Source: Cyanobium sp. NS01
GTDB lineage: Bacteria; Cyanobacteriota; Cyanobacteriia; PCC-6307; Cyanobiaceae
NCBI RefSeq assembly: GCF_014280235.1
Contig: NZ_CP047940.1
Span: 1,488,001 to 1,552,000 of the forward strand
Direction of reading: 5' to 3'
DNA: 64,000 bases
The position numbers were made by a program, and so were the translations under genes. Shown piece after piece: positions 18,087 to 28,025 of this stretch. Positions within the stretch are counted from its first letter, which is position 1. The number at the start of each line of letters is the position of its first letter. Below the pieces are notes generated by a model. It did not search any database, was not told the origin of the DNA, and worked only from the letters and a program-made list of their open reading frames with translations.

Positions 18087-19241
18087 TCAGCCGTTGCGCA
18101 GCAGCAGCCGGCGGATCACCCGCTGGGCGATGTCGCCGTAGCCCATCTCCCCGGAGAGGATCTGGGCGATGCGCCGCGGCGCCGTGGGGCGCTTGATGCC
18201 CAGCTGATAACCCACCCGGGGCACCCGGTAGAACACCTGGGCCATGCGCCGGCCCCAGGCCATCGACTCGCCCCACTCCCGCCGCATCGTGGCGCTGTAG
18301 GCCGCCAGCGCCCCGGCCTCACCGCCCAGCCAGCGATCGATGGCGAAGGCGGCCTGGCAGCCACTGAGCAGGGCCGGTCGCAGGCCCTCGGCCAGGAAGG
18401 GATCGCAGAGGGAGGCCGCATCACCGGCCAGCACCACCCCATCACCATGCAGGGCGTGGTGGCCATCCCAGAGCCGCAGCTGGCCGGCGCTGCGCACCCC
18501 GGCCCCGGGGGCAAAACCGAGGCTGGGCAGCAGGCGCGTCAGCACGGCTTCGGCCGCCACCGGGTCGCGGCCCACAAAGGTGCCGAGGCCGATGCTGTAG
18601 CCCCCCTGGCGCGGGAAAGCCCAGCAGAAGCCCTGGCGCACCAGGCCGAAATCAAAACGGGCCGCCGCCGGGTCGCTCACCTCGCCCTCCAGTTCCACCG
18701 ACACGGTGGAGGCGAAGCGGGGCCGCCTCGGGCCCAGGCCCAGGGGGCCCGCCAGCCGGGAGCCGGAACCATCCGCCACCACCACGGCCCTGGCCTGCAG
18801 GCCCTGCGGCGTCCCATCAGGGCCCTGCACCTCCACTCGCCAGCCGCCCGCAACGGGCCTGAGGGAGCGCACCTCGGTGCTGGGCTGAAAGTCCACGCCG
18901 GCCGCCACACCCTGTTCGGCGAGGAAGGCATCCAGGCGGGAGCGGCGCACGATCCAGAAGGGGGCCTCCCCAGGCAACTCCGCCAGCACCGGATCCTGCA
19001 GGGCCCAGGTGAACCGCACCCGCTCAACCACGGTGTCGACGGCGGGGCGCAGATCGAAGGGAAACCAGCGCTGCACGGAGGCCGCCATGCCGCCGCCACA
19101 GGGCTTGCTGCGCGGGAAGGCGGCAGCGTCGAGAAGCAGCACCTCGCGGCCGAGCCGGGCCAGGTGGAAGGCCGCCGCCGCGCCGGCGGCACCGGCACCC
19201 ACCACGATCACCTCGGGCCTGCAGTCCGCCAGCTCACTCAC
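18087..19241 (-). CDS. Geranylgeranyl-reductase-family FAD oxidoreductase
   Basis: GTG 19241 gives 384 residues starting VSELADCRPEVIVVGAGAAG. The Rossmann FAD motif is GAGAAGAAAAFHL with the ribose-binding acidic residue in LLLDAAAFPRSKPCGGG; the latter is the signature of the ChlP/geranylgeranyl reductase group. A second FAD motif, VVLAGDAASLCDPFLAEGL, lies near residue 270. ChlP itself, which reduces the chlorophyll side chain, is longer, so this shorter paralogue may reduce another isoprenoid or tetraterpenoid. It is the last gene of a leftward set after frr, starting 10 bases past the frr stop. Confidence 0.85.
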   Translation of the reverse strand: MSELADCRPEVIVVGAGAAGAAAAFHLARLGREVLLLDAAAFPRSKPCGGGMAASVQRWFPFDLRPAVDTVVERVRFTWALQDPVLAELPGEAPFWIVRRSRLDAFLAEQGVAAGVDFQPSTEVRSLRPVAGGWRVEVQGPDGTPQGLQARAVVVADGSGSRLAGPLGLGPRRPRFASTVSVELEGEVSDPAAARFDFGLVRQGFCWAFPRQGGYSIGLGTFVGRDPVAAEAVLTRLLPSLGFAPGAGVRSAGQLRLWDGHHALHGDGVVLAGDAASLCDPFLAEGLRPALLSGCQAAFAIDRWLGGEAGALAAYSATMRREWGESMAWGRRMAQVFYRVPRVGYQLGIKRPTAPRRIAQILSGEMGYGDIAQRVIRRLLLRNG

Positions 19242-19251
19242 GGGGGAGCGC

Positions 19252-19791
19252 TCACACCTTGAGAATCTCGGCTTCCTTTTCGGCCAGGTGCTTGTCCAGC
19301 TCAGCGATGAACCGGTCGGTGAGCTTCTGCACCTTGTCCTGCTCGTCGCGGCTCTGATCTTCGGAGAGCTCGCCGTCCTTCTCCTGCTTCTTGATCCGGT
19401 CGATGCCGTCGCGCCGATTGTTGCGCAGGGCAACCTTGCCCTCCTCGGCATACTTGGACGCGATCTTGCAGAGCTCCTTGCGCCGGTCTTCGGTGAGGGG
19501 AGGGATGTTGATGCGGATCAACCGGCCGTCGTTGTTGCAGGTGAGGCCGAGGTCGCTCATGGCGATCGCCTTTTCGATCAGCCCCATGGCGCCCATGTCG
19601 AAGGGCTGGATCTGAATCGTCTGCGAGTCGGGCGTGGAGAGGCTGGCCAGGGATTTGAGCGGCGTTTCAGCGCCGTAATACTCCACGCTGATCTTGTCGA
19701 GCAGTGAGGGGTTGGCCCTGCCGGTGCGGATGGTGTTGAAGTTGCGCAGGGCGGCATCCACCGATTTGCGCATGCTGGCTTCGAGGTCCAT
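19252..19791 (-). CDS. frr: Ribosome recycling factor
   Basis: RRF splits post-termination ribosomes together with EF-G. ATG 19791 gives 179 residues ([20 protein letters not shown]). The domain order is normal: helix 1 with the [11 protein letters not shown] loop, domain II ([14 protein letters not shown]), and the long C-terminal helices ending [17 protein letters not shown]. The frame stays open upstream, but the extra residues are unlike the family. pyrH lies 120 bases upstream on the same strand; pyrH-frr is a common bacterial pair. Confidence 0.97.
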   Translation of the reverse strand: MDLEASMRKSVDAALRNFNTIRTGRANPSLLDKISVEYYGAETPLKSLASLSTPDSQTIQIQPFDMGAMGLIEKAIAMSDLGLTCNNDGRLIRINIPPLTEDRRKELCKIASKYAEEGKVALRNNRRDGIDRIKKQEKDGELSEDQSRDEQDKVQKLTDRFIAELDKHLAEKEAEILKV

Positions 19792-19910
19792 GGCGGGTGG
19801 TGCGGGGGCAGGGCGAAGAAAGGGAGGGCAGGTGCTGCCGAATGGCCGGGGCTTTCGGACTCGCTGATCGGGAACCGTGGGGAGAGTACTCACGGCTGCG
19901 GGCGGGCGCC

Positions 19911-20621
19911 TCAGGCGGGATGGATGCGGGTGCCGATCGGCTCGCCGGCCACGGCTCGGCCGATGTTGCCGGGCCCGAACAGGTCAAACACCACGATCGG
20001 GATGGCGTTGTCCTTGCAGAGGGCGATCGCCGCGCCATCCATCACCTCCAGCTCACTGCTGAGCACCTCCAGGAAGGAGAGGCTCTCAAAGCGGCGGGCA
20101 TCGGCATGCTTGGCCGGGTCCTTGTCGTACACGCCGTCCACCTTGGTGGCCTTGAACACCACATCGGCACTGATCTCAGCGGCCCGCAGGGCGGCGGTGG
20201 TGTCGGTGGTGAAAAAGGGATTGCCGGTGCCGGCCGCAAAGATCACCACCCGCCCCTTCTCCATGTGGCGGATGGCGCGGCGGCGGATGTAGGGCTCCGC
20301 CACGGCCTGCATCGAGATCGCGCTCTGCACCCGGGTGGGCACCCCGGCCCGTTCGAGGCCGTCCTGCAGGGTGATGGCATTCATCACGGTGGCCAGCATG
20401 CCCACGTAGTCGGCGGTGGCCCGGTCCATGCCGGCGGCACTGCCCTTGAGGCCACGGAAGATGTTGCCGCCGCCCACCACGATCGCCAGCTGGGTGCCGT
20501 CGGCCACACAGGCCGCCACATCGGAGGCGATCGCCTTCACGATCTCCGGATCGATGCCGTAGCCCTGCTCTCCCATCAGCGCCTCACCGCTGAGTTTGAG
20601 GAGCACCCGCTGATAACCCAT
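19911..20621 (-). CDS. pyrH: UMP kinase
   Basis: The enzyme phosphorylates UMP to UDP using ATP, feeding UTP and CTP synthesis; bacterial PyrH is hexameric. ATG 20621 gives 236 residues ([20 protein letters not shown]). The amino-acid-kinase-fold motifs are present: [15 protein letters not shown], the UMP-binding [13 protein letters not shown] and [16 protein letters not shown]. The last is the adenine/GTP-responsive region. It is followed by frr and then the reductase gene on the same strand. Confidence 0.97.
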   Translation of the reverse strand: MGYQRVLLKLSGEALMGEQGYGIDPEIVKAIASDVAACVADGTQLAIVVGGGNIFRGLKGSAAGMDRATADYVGMLATVMNAITLQDGLERAGVPTRVQSAISMQAVAEPYIRRRAIRHMEKGRVVIFAAGTGNPFFTTDTTAALRAAEISADVVFKATKVDGVYDKDPAKHADARRFESLSFLEVLSSELEVMDGAAIALCKDNAIPIVVFDLFGPGNIGRAVAGEPIGTRIHPA

Positions 20622-20744
20622 CGACACCACGGATTTGCCGCACCGTAGCAATGGCCCTGCTGCCGGCCCCGTCTCTGCCCCCGGCGGCGGCAAGGCTTGC
20701 CGGCCGCCGGGCCCGGCGCTTCACTGCTGCAAAGCAGCACAGCC

Positions 20745-20936
20745 ATGGCTCCCGCGCCGAAGCCGCCCACGGTGCGGTCCTGTCAGCTGATGGCCCGGCT
20801 GACCCTCTCGGCCCTGGGTCGCGCCGCTGAGCAGCCCGGCATCTGGAGCGAACCTGCTGTGCACCGGGCCGTGCTGATCAGCGGCCTCTCGGTGCTGGTG
20901 AGTGGCCTGGCCCAGCTGCAGGACGACCTGGGCTGA
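20745..20936 (+). CDS. Hypothetical 63-residue protein
   Basis: ATG 20745 opens a 63-residue frame (MAPAPKPPTVRSCQLMARLT) between divergent pyrH and convergent cobO. It is predicted as a short helical protein with LTLSALGRAAEQPG and a hydrophobic stretch HRAVLISGLSVLVSGLAQL that is too short and mixed for a secure membrane helix. It fills an otherwise empty spacer and keeps GC-rich third positions, which favours coding. No family is recognised. Confidence 0.45.
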   Translation: MAPAPKPPTVRSCQLMARLTLSALGRAAEQPGIWSEPAVHRAVLISGLSVLVSGLAQLQDDLG

Positions 20937-20959
20937 TCGGGCAGCTTCGGTGCAGGTTT

Positions 20960-21625
20960 TCAGTATTCGATGCCGGCCTGGGCCTTGACGCCCTGCTCCC
21001 GGAACGGATGGCGCACCAGGGTCATCTCGGTGACGAGATCGGCCCGCTCCAGCAGCTGCGGCGGGGCGCCGCGTCCGGTGAGGGCGACGTGGGTGAGGGG
21101 CGGCCGCAGGGCCAGGCCCTCCAGCAGCTGGTCCACCGCCAGGTAGCCCAGCTTGAGGGCCACGTTCACCTCATCGAGCACCACCAGCTTGCGCTCCGGG
21201 TCAGCGAGGTAGGCGCAGGAGCGCTCCCAGGCCTTCTGCACCAGGGCCCGGTCGCGCTCACGGTCCTGGGTTTCCCAGGTGAAGCCCTCGCCGAGGGCAT
21301 GCCAGTGCAGGGCCTCTCCGAACACGGCCAGGGCCCGGGCCTCGCCGGGCTGCCAGCCGCCCTTGATGAACTGCACCACCGCCACCTTCTCGTCGTGGCC
21401 CAGGGTGCGCAGCACCAGGCCCAGGGCCGCCGTGGTCTTGCCCTTGCCCTGGCCGGTGAACACCAGTACCAGCCCCTTCTCCAGGGAGCGCTCCCCCACC
21501 CGCTGCTGCTGCACCTCCTTGCGGCGGGCCATGCGGCGCTTGTAGCCCTCCTGGTCAGGCTCGGGGGCGAGGGCGCCGCCGGGGCCGAGGTCCTGGGCGA
21601 TCTGATCGAGGCTGGAATCCGGCAT
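20960..21625 (-). CDS. cobO: Cob(I)yrinic acid a,c-diamide adenosyltransferase
   Basis: CobO attaches the adenosyl group to the cobalt of corrinoids during (pseudo)cobalamin synthesis. ATG 21625 gives 221 residues. The P-loop reads FTGQGKGKTTAALGL, and later motifs include VVQFIKGGWQPGEA, VVLDEVNVALKLGYL and LTGRGAP, all standard for CobO/BtuR. An extra N-terminal tail of about 45 residues precedes the P-loop. The integrase gene lies 35 bases upstream in the same direction. I see no cobalamin riboswitch ahead of it. Confidence 0.95.
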   Translation of the reverse strand: MPDSSLDQIAQDLGPGGALAPEPDQEGYKRRMARRKEVQQQRVGERSLEKGLVLVFTGQGKGKTTAALGLVLRTLGHDEKVAVVQFIKGGWQPGEARALAVFGEALHWHALGEGFTWETQDRERDRALVQKAWERSCAYLADPERKLVVLDEVNVALKLGYLAVDQLLEGLALRPPLTHVALTGRGAPPQLLERADLVTEMTLVRHPFREQGVKAQAGIEY

Positions 21626-21660
21626 CGGCGGGGAAAGGGGAACGGGGAGACGGCGCCAGA

Positions 21661-22917
21661 TCACTCTGACCTGCCCCGGGCCAGGGCCGCATCGACGGCC
21701 TGCTGCTGGTCGCGGCGGGTGATCCAGTGGTGGTAAGTGCGGGTGTGGATCGCCACGGAGTGGCCCATCATGCGGGCCGCCACAGTGTCGGGCAGGCCGA
21801 TGTGGATCGTGCGCACGGCCCAGGCGTGGCGCAGGTCGTAGGGGGTGATCGGCAGCGCGTAACGCCGGAACTGCTCCGCCACCCGCCGGCCTACCTGCTG
21901 CAGGGTGGTGTGCCCCAAGTTGGTGGTCACCGGCGGCAGGGCGGCGCCGCCGCCAGCGAGGGCCGCCAGGCCGAAGTGATCCACCCAGTGCGGCTGAAAC
22001 GGCCACACCTGGTGTTCCCCGGTCTTGCTGGTGGGCAGCACTCGGATCACCCGGTCAGCCCCCGGGGCCAGAGCGGAGAGATCGGCGAAGAACGCCTCGT
22101 GGTTGCGCAGGCCGTAGGTGGCCAGCAGCCCGTACACCAGCCGCCAGCCGGGGTTGGGGATGCGCTCCAGCAACCCCAGGATCTCGGTGTCGCTGGGCAG
22201 CTGGCGGTAGCGGGCCAGGTGCAGCCCATAGCCGCTGGCCTGGGCGGCCCAGTCCGGGGGGAGCTCCAGCTGGCGCTCGCGGGCCAGGGCGGCCAGGGCC
22301 GTGCCGCACTGCTGACGGCTGCGGCTGCCCGGGGCGTAGCTCTCGAGGGTGCGGCGCAACAGGCTCTCGCTGCGGGCTCCAGGCGCCTCGGAGCTCAGCT
22401 GCAGCAACCGCCGCAGGTAGGGGCGGTAGGCGGCACTCCAGGTGGTGCGGCTGCCGGCGGGGTTGAGGCGCCGGCGCGGATCGGCGAAGAAGGCCAGCTT
22501 GAAGGCCTGCACCTGGGCGCCCCAGCCGTCGGCGTCGCCGGGTGCCGGACTGGCGCCCCCCCCGGCGGACTTGGCGGGCCGGTGCGCCGGGCGCCGGCTC
22601 CAGCGGGCCCAGTCGAACTGGCCCAGCTCCAGCTGGCGCTGCGCCTCCCGCAGCCTCTCGAGGGCCTCCCCCACCCCGGCCGCTGTGGCGGGAAGGGCCA
22701 GGCTCAGCCGCTGCACCCGGTCGTGCCCGGCCCCGGTGCGGCAGGGCAGGGGGCCCCGCAGGCTGAGCTTGCCACCGCGCATCTCCAGCCGCAGCCTGAG
22801 GCCAGCGGCCGCCAGACGCCGGTTGTGCTGGCTGATCAGGGCCGCCGTGGCTTCGCTGGAATCGGCCCCAGCCAGGGCCCCAATGGCGCTGAGGGCGGGG
22901 CTCACAGCAGGGCACAT
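21661..22917 (-). CDS. Tyrosine recombinase (chromosomal, solitary)
   Basis: The 418-residue product has a roughly 200-residue N-terminal region with no clear motif, then a tyrosine-recombinase catalytic domain. The active-site set can be traced: Arg in TYGLRNHE, Lys in TSKTGEH, YDLRHAW (the usual first His is Tyr), His in MMGHSVAIHTR, and the nucleophile Tyr in TRTYHHW. The gene sits between cobO and hemH with no phage genes, direct repeats or tRNA nearby, so it looks like a resident chromosomal enzyme. Roles in dimer resolution or in a lost element are both possible. Confidence 0.88.
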   Translation of the reverse strand: MCPAVSPALSAIGALAGADSSEATAALISQHNRRLAAAGLRLRLEMRGGKLSLRGPLPCRTGAGHDRVQRLSLALPATAAGVGEALERLREAQRQLELGQFDWARWSRRPAHRPAKSAGGGASPAPGDADGWGAQVQAFKLAFFADPRRRLNPAGSRTTWSAAYRPYLRRLLQLSSEAPGARSESLLRRTLESYAPGSRSRQQCGTALAALARERQLELPPDWAAQASGYGLHLARYRQLPSDTEILGLLERIPNPGWRLVYGLLATYGLRNHEAFFADLSALAPGADRVIRVLPTSKTGEHQVWPFQPHWVDHFGLAALAGGGAALPPVTTNLGHTTLQQVGRRVAEQFRRYALPITPYDLRHAWAVRTIHIGLPDTVAARMMGHSVAIHTRTYHHWITRRDQQQAVDAALARGRSE

Positions 22918-23047
22918 AGCAGCAGCGGATCGGGGCGCGATGGCTCCGGTGCGGACTGGGCCGACCCTATCGATGGCTGTCGCGCACCGCTAGGGCCCAG
23001 CCTGCAGCGTTACGCTCACGGCCATCACGCCGTACGGAACAGAAGGC

Positions 23048-24223
23048 ATGGCCAAGGTTGGCGTGCTGCTGCTGAACCTCGGGGGTCCCGAGCGGATCCA
23101 GGACGTGGGGCCGTTTCTGTACAACCTTTTCTCCGATCCGGAGATCATCCGGCTGCCCAATCCAGCCCTGCAGAAGCCCCTGGCCTGGCTGATCAGCAGC
23201 CTGCGGGCCGGCAAGTCCCAGGAGGCCTACCGCTCCATCGGCGGCGGCTCACCCCTGCGTCGCATCACCGAGCAGCAGGCGCGGGAGCTGCAGAGCAGCC
23301 TGCGCCAGCGGGGCATCGAGGCCACCAGCTACGTGGCGATGCGCTACTGGCACCCCTTCACCGAGTCGGCCGTGGCCGACATCAAGGCCGACGGTGTGGA
23401 TGAGGTGGTGGTGCTGCCCCTCTACCCCCACTTCTCGATCAGCACCAGCGGCTCCAGCTTCCGGGAGCTCAAACGCCTGCGCCAGGCCGACCCCGGCTTC
23501 GAGCGGCTGCCGATCCGCTGCATCCGCAGCTACTACGACGACCCCGGCTACATCAGCGCCATGGCGGGCTTGATCGCCAGGGAGATCGAGCAGTGCCCTG
23601 ACCCGGCCACGGCCCATGTGTTCTTCAGCGCCCATGGCGTGCCCAAGAGCTACGTGGCCGAGGCCGGCGACCCCTACCAGCGGGAGATCGAAACCTGCGC
23701 CGAGCTGATCATGGCCAGGCTGAAAGCTGATCTGGGCCACTCCAACCCCTCCACCCTGGCCTACCAGAGCCGGGTGGGCCCGGTGGAGTGGCTGCGGCCC
23801 TACACCGACGAGGCCCTCGAAGACCTCGGCGCCCAGGGCGTGAAGGACCTGGTGGTGGTGCCGATCAGCTTCGTGAGCGAGCACATCGAGACGCTCGAAG
23901 AGATCGACATCGAATACCGCGAGATCGCCACGGAGGCAGGCATCACCAACTTCCGGCGGGTGCCGGCCCTGGACACCACGCCGGCCTTCATCACCGGCCT
24001 CGCCGACCTGGTGCAGCACGCCCTGGAGGGACCGGAAGTGAACCTGGATCAGGCCGCCGCCCTGCCCACCAAGGTGAAGCTCTATCCCCAGGACAAGTGG
24101 GCCTGGGGCTGGAACAACAGTTCCGAAGTGTGGAACGGCAGGCTGGCCATGGTGGGCTTCTCCGCCTTCCTGCTGGAACTGCTCAGTGGACGAGGACCGC
24201 TCCATGCCCTTGGGCTGCTCTGA
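23048..24223 (+). CDS. hemH: Ferrochelatase with C-terminal CAB/Hli-type domain
   Basis: The enzyme inserts ferrous iron into protoporphyrin IX to make haem at the thylakoid membrane. The 391-residue product has the family start ([15 protein letters not shown]), the catalytic His in [13 protein letters not shown], and the [20 protein letters not shown] block. After about 345 residues of enzyme comes a Pro/Lys linker and a chlorophyll-a/b-binding-like helix ([20 protein letters not shown]) with the E-x-x-N-x-R motif. This fusion is known in cyanobacteria and chloroplasts and is linked to tetrapyrrole control. The M23 peptidase gene begins right after its stop. Confidence 0.97.
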   Translation: MAKVGVLLLNLGGPERIQDVGPFLYNLFSDPEIIRLPNPALQKPLAWLISSLRAGKSQEAYRSIGGGSPLRRITEQQARELQSSLRQRGIEATSYVAMRYWHPFTESAVADIKADGVDEVVVLPLYPHFSISTSGSSFRELKRLRQADPGFERLPIRCIRSYYDDPGYISAMAGLIAREIEQCPDPATAHVFFSAHGVPKSYVAEAGDPYQREIETCAELIMARLKADLGHSNPSTLAYQSRVGPVEWLRPYTDEALEDLGAQGVKDLVVVPISFVSEHIETLEEIDIEYREIATEAGITNFRRVPALDTTPAFITGLADLVQHALEGPEVNLDQAAALPTKVKLYPQDKWAWGWNNSSEVWNGRLAMVGFSAFLLELLSGRGPLHALGLL

Positions 24224-24227
24224 AGGC

Positions 24228-24836
24228 ATGGCCGTGCTCAGGGCCGCAGGGAGGGCAGCAGGGAGGGCACTGACGCCGGCACGCCTGCTGCTGGCCTCCC
24301 TGGTGCTGACGCCCCTGCTGGCCGGCCCGCCCTCCGCCCGTGCCGAAAGCTGGCGGCTCGGGGCCTTCCCCGTGGCCAGCTTCGCCGGCTTCACCAGCGC
24401 TTTCGGCATGCGCGTGCACCCGATCGGGGGCGACGTGCGCCCCCACTACGGTCTGGACATCGCCGCTCCCCTGGGCTCCCCGGTGCGCAGCTGGTGGGGC
24501 GGCGTGGTGCAGGAGGTGATCAACGACGGCGGCTGCGGCGTGGGGCTGGTGATCCGCTCCGGGGCCTATGAGCACATCTATTGCCACCTGGCGGGCCGGG
24601 GCTCAGCAGGTGTCTACCGCAGCGGCGCGGTGCAGCTCAGGGTGGGCCAGGGCGTGCGCACCGCCCAGCTGATCGGCCATGTGGGGATGAGCGGCAGCAC
24701 CACCGGCCCCCACCTGCACTGGGGGTTGCGCCACGGCGGGCGCTGGATCGATCCAGCCCAGGTGCTGCGGGCCATGGCCCGGGCCAGACAAGCTCCAAAA
24801 ACCGCTCCAGCGCCTAGGGTTGCTGGTGTCCGATAG
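24228..24836 (+). CDS. M23-family (LytM) peptidoglycan endopeptidase, secreted
   Basis: ATG 24228, just after the hemH stop, gives about 202 residues; in-frame starts also exist at 24204 and 24186. An N-terminal signal peptide ([20 protein letters not shown]) precedes a compact LytM domain. Both zinc motifs are intact: HxxxD in [11 protein letters not shown] and HxH in [11 protein letters not shown], with the catalytic-region His in YCHLAGRG. It should cut peptide cross-bridges of the wall in the periplasm, or act as a divisome activator. The tight spacing suggests translation coupled to hemH. Confidence 0.88.
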   Translation: MAVLRAAGRAAGRALTPARLLLASLVLTPLLAGPPSARAESWRLGAFPVASFAGFTSAFGMRVHPIGGDVRPHYGLDIAAPLGSPVRSWWGGVVQEVINDGGCGVGLVIRSGAYEHIYCHLAGRGSAGVYRSGAVQLRVGQGVRTAQLIGHVGMSGSTTGPHLHWGLRHGGRWIDPAQVLRAMARARQAPKTAPAPRVAGVR

Positions 24837-24864
24837 TGGCCCCATTGGTGGGCCTGCTGCAGCC

Positions 24865-26763
24865 GTGACGCTTACGCCCCTCGCCTCTGCGGCCCAGTCC
24901 GCTCCCGCCCCAGCCGCGCTGGCTGAGAGTGAGGGCGGCCGGCGCAGCCAGCGGGTGACAGGCGGCTATGCCCTGATGGATGCCCTGCACCGCCATGGGG
25001 TGGAGCACATCTTCGGCTACCCCGGCGGGGCGATCCTGCCCATCTACGACGAGCTGCACCAGGCCGAGAGCCGCGGCTGGCTCAAGCACATCCTGGTGCG
25101 CCACGAGCAGGGGGGCACCCATGCCGCCGACGGCTACGCCCGGGCCACCGGCAAGGTGGGCGTGTGTTTCGGCACCTCCGGGCCCGGGGCCACCAATCTG
25201 GTCACGGGCATCGCCACCGCCCACATGGACTCGGTGCCCATGGTGGTGATCACCGGCCAGGTGCCACGGGCCTCGATCGGCACCGACGCCTTTCAGGAAA
25301 CCGACATCTTCGGCATCACCCTGCCGATCGTGAAGCACTCCTGGGTGGTGCGCGATCCGCGCGAGATCGGTCGCATCGTGGCTGAGGCCTTCTTCATCGC
25401 CGCCACCGGCCGGCCCGGTCCGGTGCTGATCGACGTGCCCAAGGACGTGGGCGCCGAACAGTTCGACTACGTGCCCGTGGAGCCCGGCACGGCCATTCCG
25501 GCGGGCTTCCGCCTGCCCCCCCGGCCCGATCCCGACCGGATCCACCAGGCCCTGGACCTGATCGGCCAGGCTCGCCGCCCCCTGCTCTATGTGGGCGGTG
25601 GCGCCATCAGCAGTGGCGCCCACGACCAGGTGCGCCAGCTGGCCGAGGCCTTCCGCCTGCCCGTCACCACCACCTTGATGGGCAAAGGCGCCTTCGATGA
25701 AACCCACCCCTTGTCCGTGGGCATGCTGGGCATGCACGGCACCGCCTACGCCAACTTCGCCGTCACCGAGTGCGACCTGCTGATCGCCACGGGCGCCCGC
25801 TTCGATGACCGGGTGACCGGCAGGCTGGATGGCTTCGCCCCACGGGCCCAGGTGATTCACATCGACATCGACGCCGCTGAGGTGGGCAAGACTCGGGTGC
25901 CCGATGTGCCGCTCGTGGGCGACGTGCGCCAGGCGCTCGAAGGCCTGCTCCAGGCCGCCGGCGTCGACGGCTCCGGCACCGACCGCTCCCAGGGCCGCAC
26001 CGAGGCCTGGCTGGAGCGCATCGACAGCTGGAAGCACCAGTACCCCCTGGTGACGCCGGCTCCGGAGGGTGAGATCGCCCCCCAGGAGGTGATGATCGCC
26101 CTGCAGGAGCTGGCCCCCAGTGCCTACGTCAGCACCGATGTGGGCCAGCATCAGATGTGGGCGGCCCAGTACCTGCACAACGGACCGCGCCGCTGGATCA
26201 GCAGTGCCGGCCTGGGCACGATGGGTTACGGCATGCCCGCGGCCATGGGCGTGCAGACCGCCTTCCCCGACCAGCAGGTGATCTGTGTGGCCGGCGATGC
26301 CTCGATCCTGATGAACATCCAGGAGCTCGGCACCCTGGCCCAGTACAACCTGGCCGTGAAGGTGGTGGTGATCAACAACGGCTGGCAGGGGATGGTGCGC
26401 CAGTGGCAGGAGAGCTTCTACGACGAGCGCTATTCCGCCTCCGAAATGACCGGTGGGATGCCGAACTTCGAAGCTCTGGCTGAGGCCTTCGGGGTGCGCG
26501 GCGTGTTGATCACCGAGCGCTCCAGCCTGCGCCAACAACTCCAGGAAGCCCTCGACCACCCCGGCCCGGCCTTCATCGACGTGAAGGTGCGCCGCAACGA
26601 GAACTGCTACCCGATGGTTCCCCCCGGCGCCAGCAATGCCCAGATGGTGGGGCTCCCCTCCCACCCTGAACTCGCCATCGACACCACCAGGCAATGCAAC
26701 AGCTGCGGCATCAGTACAGCCAGCGACCACCGCTTCTGCCCCAGCTGCGGCGCCAAGCTCTGA
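24865..26763 (+). CDS. ilvB: Acetolactate synthase large subunit with C-terminal zinc ribbon
   Basis: The ThDP enzyme condenses pyruvate with pyruvate or 2-ketobutyrate to begin valine/leucine and isoleucine synthesis. GTG 24865 gives 632 residues starting [11 protein letters not shown]; an in-frame TTG-type start lies at 24820. Visible motifs are [15 protein letters not shown], the catalytic-Glu block [15 protein letters not shown], and the ThDP/Mg motif [14 protein letters not shown] with [12 protein letters not shown]. Unusually, the last 23 residues form a CxxC...CxxC knuckle (QCNSCGIS... and FCPSCGAKL). A short secreted protein gene starts inside its last 70 bases. Confidence 0.95.
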   Translation: MTLTPLASAAQSAPAPAALAESEGGRRSQRVTGGYALMDALHRHGVEHIFGYPGGAILPIYDELHQAESRGWLKHILVRHEQGGTHAADGYARATGKVGVCFGTSGPGATNLVTGIATAHMDSVPMVVITGQVPRASIGTDAFQETDIFGITLPIVKHSWVVRDPREIGRIVAEAFFIAATGRPGPVLIDVPKDVGAEQFDYVPVEPGTAIPAGFRLPPRPDPDRIHQALDLIGQARRPLLYVGGGAISSGAHDQVRQLAEAFRLPVTTTLMGKGAFDETHPLSVGMLGMHGTAYANFAVTECDLLIATGARFDDRVTGRLDGFAPRAQVIHIDIDAAEVGKTRVPDVPLVGDVRQALEGLLQAAGVDGSGTDRSQGRTEAWLERIDSWKHQYPLVTPAPEGEIAPQEVMIALQELAPSAYVSTDVGQHQMWAAQYLHNGPRRWISSAGLGTMGYGMPAAMGVQTAFPDQQVICVAGDASILMNIQELGTLAQYNLAVKVVVINNGWQGMVRQWQESFYDERYSASEMTGGMPNFEALAEAFGVRGVLITERSSLRQQLQEALDHPGPAFIDVKVRRNENCYPMVPPGASNAQMVGLPSHPELAIDTTRQCNSCGISTASDHRFCPSCGAKL

Positions 26764-27137
26764 ACCTGCTGCTGGCACTTCTGGCCGGATGGCTGCTCTG
26801 GCCCAGCGCGGCCCAGGCTGCTGAGGTGCTGCAGGTGCGGGGCAACGGCCAGTTGCAGGTGGGCGACGGCAACCGCAGCTACACCGTGGCCCTCGCCTGC
26901 ATCCGCATCGACCCCTCTGGCCAGGCCGAAGTCGCCGACTGGCTGCGCAGCGATCTGCCCCGCCGCAGCCGCGTCAACCTGCGGCCGATGGGCACAGCCG
27001 ATGGCATGCTGCTGGCCAGGGTCACCCGGCTGGCGCCAGAGGGCTCGGACCAGCTGGACCTGGGTGCCAGCCTGGTGCAGCGAGGCCTGGCCACCCCTGA
27101 CCCGGACGGTATCGAGGACTGCCGGAGCAGCTCATGA
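26694..27137 (+). CDS. Secreted SNase-like protein lacking clear catalytic residues
   Basis: The 147-residue frame begins inside the 3' end of ilvB. It has a signal peptide ([20 protein letters not shown]) and then a small OB-fold-like region resembling staphylococcal nuclease: [49 protein letters not shown], and the closing [14 protein letters not shown]. The usual GIDxPE aspartate and the catalytic Arg/Glu are not obvious, so it may be a binding protein rather than a nuclease. The downstream small membrane gene overlaps its stop (ATGA). Confidence 0.75.
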   Translation: MQQLRHQYSQRPPLLPQLRRQALNLLLALLAGWLLWPSAAQAAEVLQVRGNGQLQVGDGNRSYTVALACIRIDPSGQAEVADWLRSDLPRRSRVNLRPMGTADGMLLARVTRLAPEGSDQLDLGASLVQRGLATPDPDGIEDCRSSS

Positions 27138-27361
27138 GCCTGAATCGCACCGCCAAGGGGGTTGTGCTGGTGCCCACCCTGCTGCTGGGGGGCGCCTTCC
27201 TGGCGGCTGCCGTGTGGAGTGACGGGCCAGGGGGCGACAACCGCACCCTGGCCGCCGTGCTGGGCGGCCTGCTGATGGGCTCCGGGCTGCTGGCCCAGCT
27301 GCTGCCGGAGCCCGCCGCGGAGAACGTCCGCGACAGTCAGCGAACAGAAGACCAGTCCTGA
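27134..27361 (+). CDS. Small two-helix membrane protein
   Basis: The 75-residue product overlaps the preceding stop by ATGA, so translation is probably coupled. Two hydrophobic segments are visible (VVLVPTLLLGGAFLAAAVW and LAAVLGGLLMGSGLLAQLL), joined by a short polar loop, with a charged C-terminal tail. No known family is recognised. It ends at the beginning of a triplicated 14-nt repeat. Confidence 0.65.
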   Translation: MSLNRTAKGVVLVPTLLLGGAFLAAAVWSDGPGGDNRTLAAVLGGLLMGSGLLAQLLPEPAAENVRDSQRTEDQS

Positions 27362-27385
27362 AACGTGTCAGACAACGTCTCAGAT

Positions 27386-27427
27386 CTGATGGCTCCGGAC
27401 TGATGGCTCTGGACTGATGGCTCCGGA
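27386..27427. repeat. Triplicated 14-nt tandem repeat
   Basis: Three head-to-tail copies of CTGATGGCTCCGGA (27386-27399, 27400-27413, 27414-27427); the middle copy differs by one base (C to T). The array fills most of the 66-base spacer between two convergent genes and ends one base before the stop codon of the leftward gene. Confidence 0.9.
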
Positions 27428-27847
27428 CTAGTTCCTCTGAACGGCGTTGGAGTACTCAGTGATCACGTCATCGACAAACTTCTTGTCGGCGCCGGCGAGT
27501 TTGGCGTAGCAGCCCTGGCGCACCCGGCCCACCACCTGAATGATCGCGCCATTGGCGATCTGCTCGGGCTGAAGCGTTCCGGCGTTGGCCACCTGGCTGC
27601 CGTAGCGGCTGGTCACCACATAGGTGATGGCCTTGGCGTTGGAGAGCACGACCTGCTCCACCGGAACCTTGGACTCCACGGCGAGCTCGCACACGTTGAC
27701 CGCGGCGGCGAGGGCCATGTCATTCATCAACTCCATCGAGGCCGGCTTGGCGGCCGCCTGAGCCAGGGCCGCAGGAGCCAGGGAGGTCGCTGCCGCCAGC
27801 GCCACCGCCAGGGAGGTGGTCACGGATGCAGCAGTGGTGGCAAGCAT
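27428..27847 (-). CDS. Secreted hypothetical protein
   Basis: ATG 27847 gives 139 residues with a clean signal peptide (MLATTAASVTTSLAVALAAA up to about AALAQA); an in-frame ATG at 27919 would add 24 residues ahead of it. The mature part (MELMNDMALAAAVNVCELA, VVLSNAKAITYVVTSRYG, AIIQVVGRVRQGCYAKL) is mainly helical with two cysteines that could pair in the periplasm. I do not recognise a family with known function, though the compact conserved look suggests a cyanobacterial family. It is divergent from ppsA. Confidence 0.75.
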   Translation of the reverse strand: MLATTAASVTTSLAVALAAATSLAPAALAQAAAKPASMELMNDMALAAAVNVCELAVESKVPVEQVVLSNAKAITYVVTSRYGSQVANAGTLQPEQIANGAIIQVVGRVRQGCYAKLAGADKKFVDDVITEYSNAVQRN

Positions 27848-28025
27848 CCGTGCGCTGAGGGCGGGGCCGGCCTGGGAGAAACGAAACACGAAAACCGTGG
27901 GTGGGGCGTGCTGAATCACTCCACTGTGCCACCCGGAATCGGGCTCACCCAGTCTTTAGGCCCATTCACAGTCGGAGCGCAGACTGTCCATCCGGGCCAG
28001 ATTCAGCTCAGCCGCACCGCCGCTG

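Noticed and set aside
21661-22917. Integrase as evidence of a prophage or genomic island
   Set aside because: Flanking genes are core (cobO, hemH), composition does not shift, and no tRNA or direct repeats border it.
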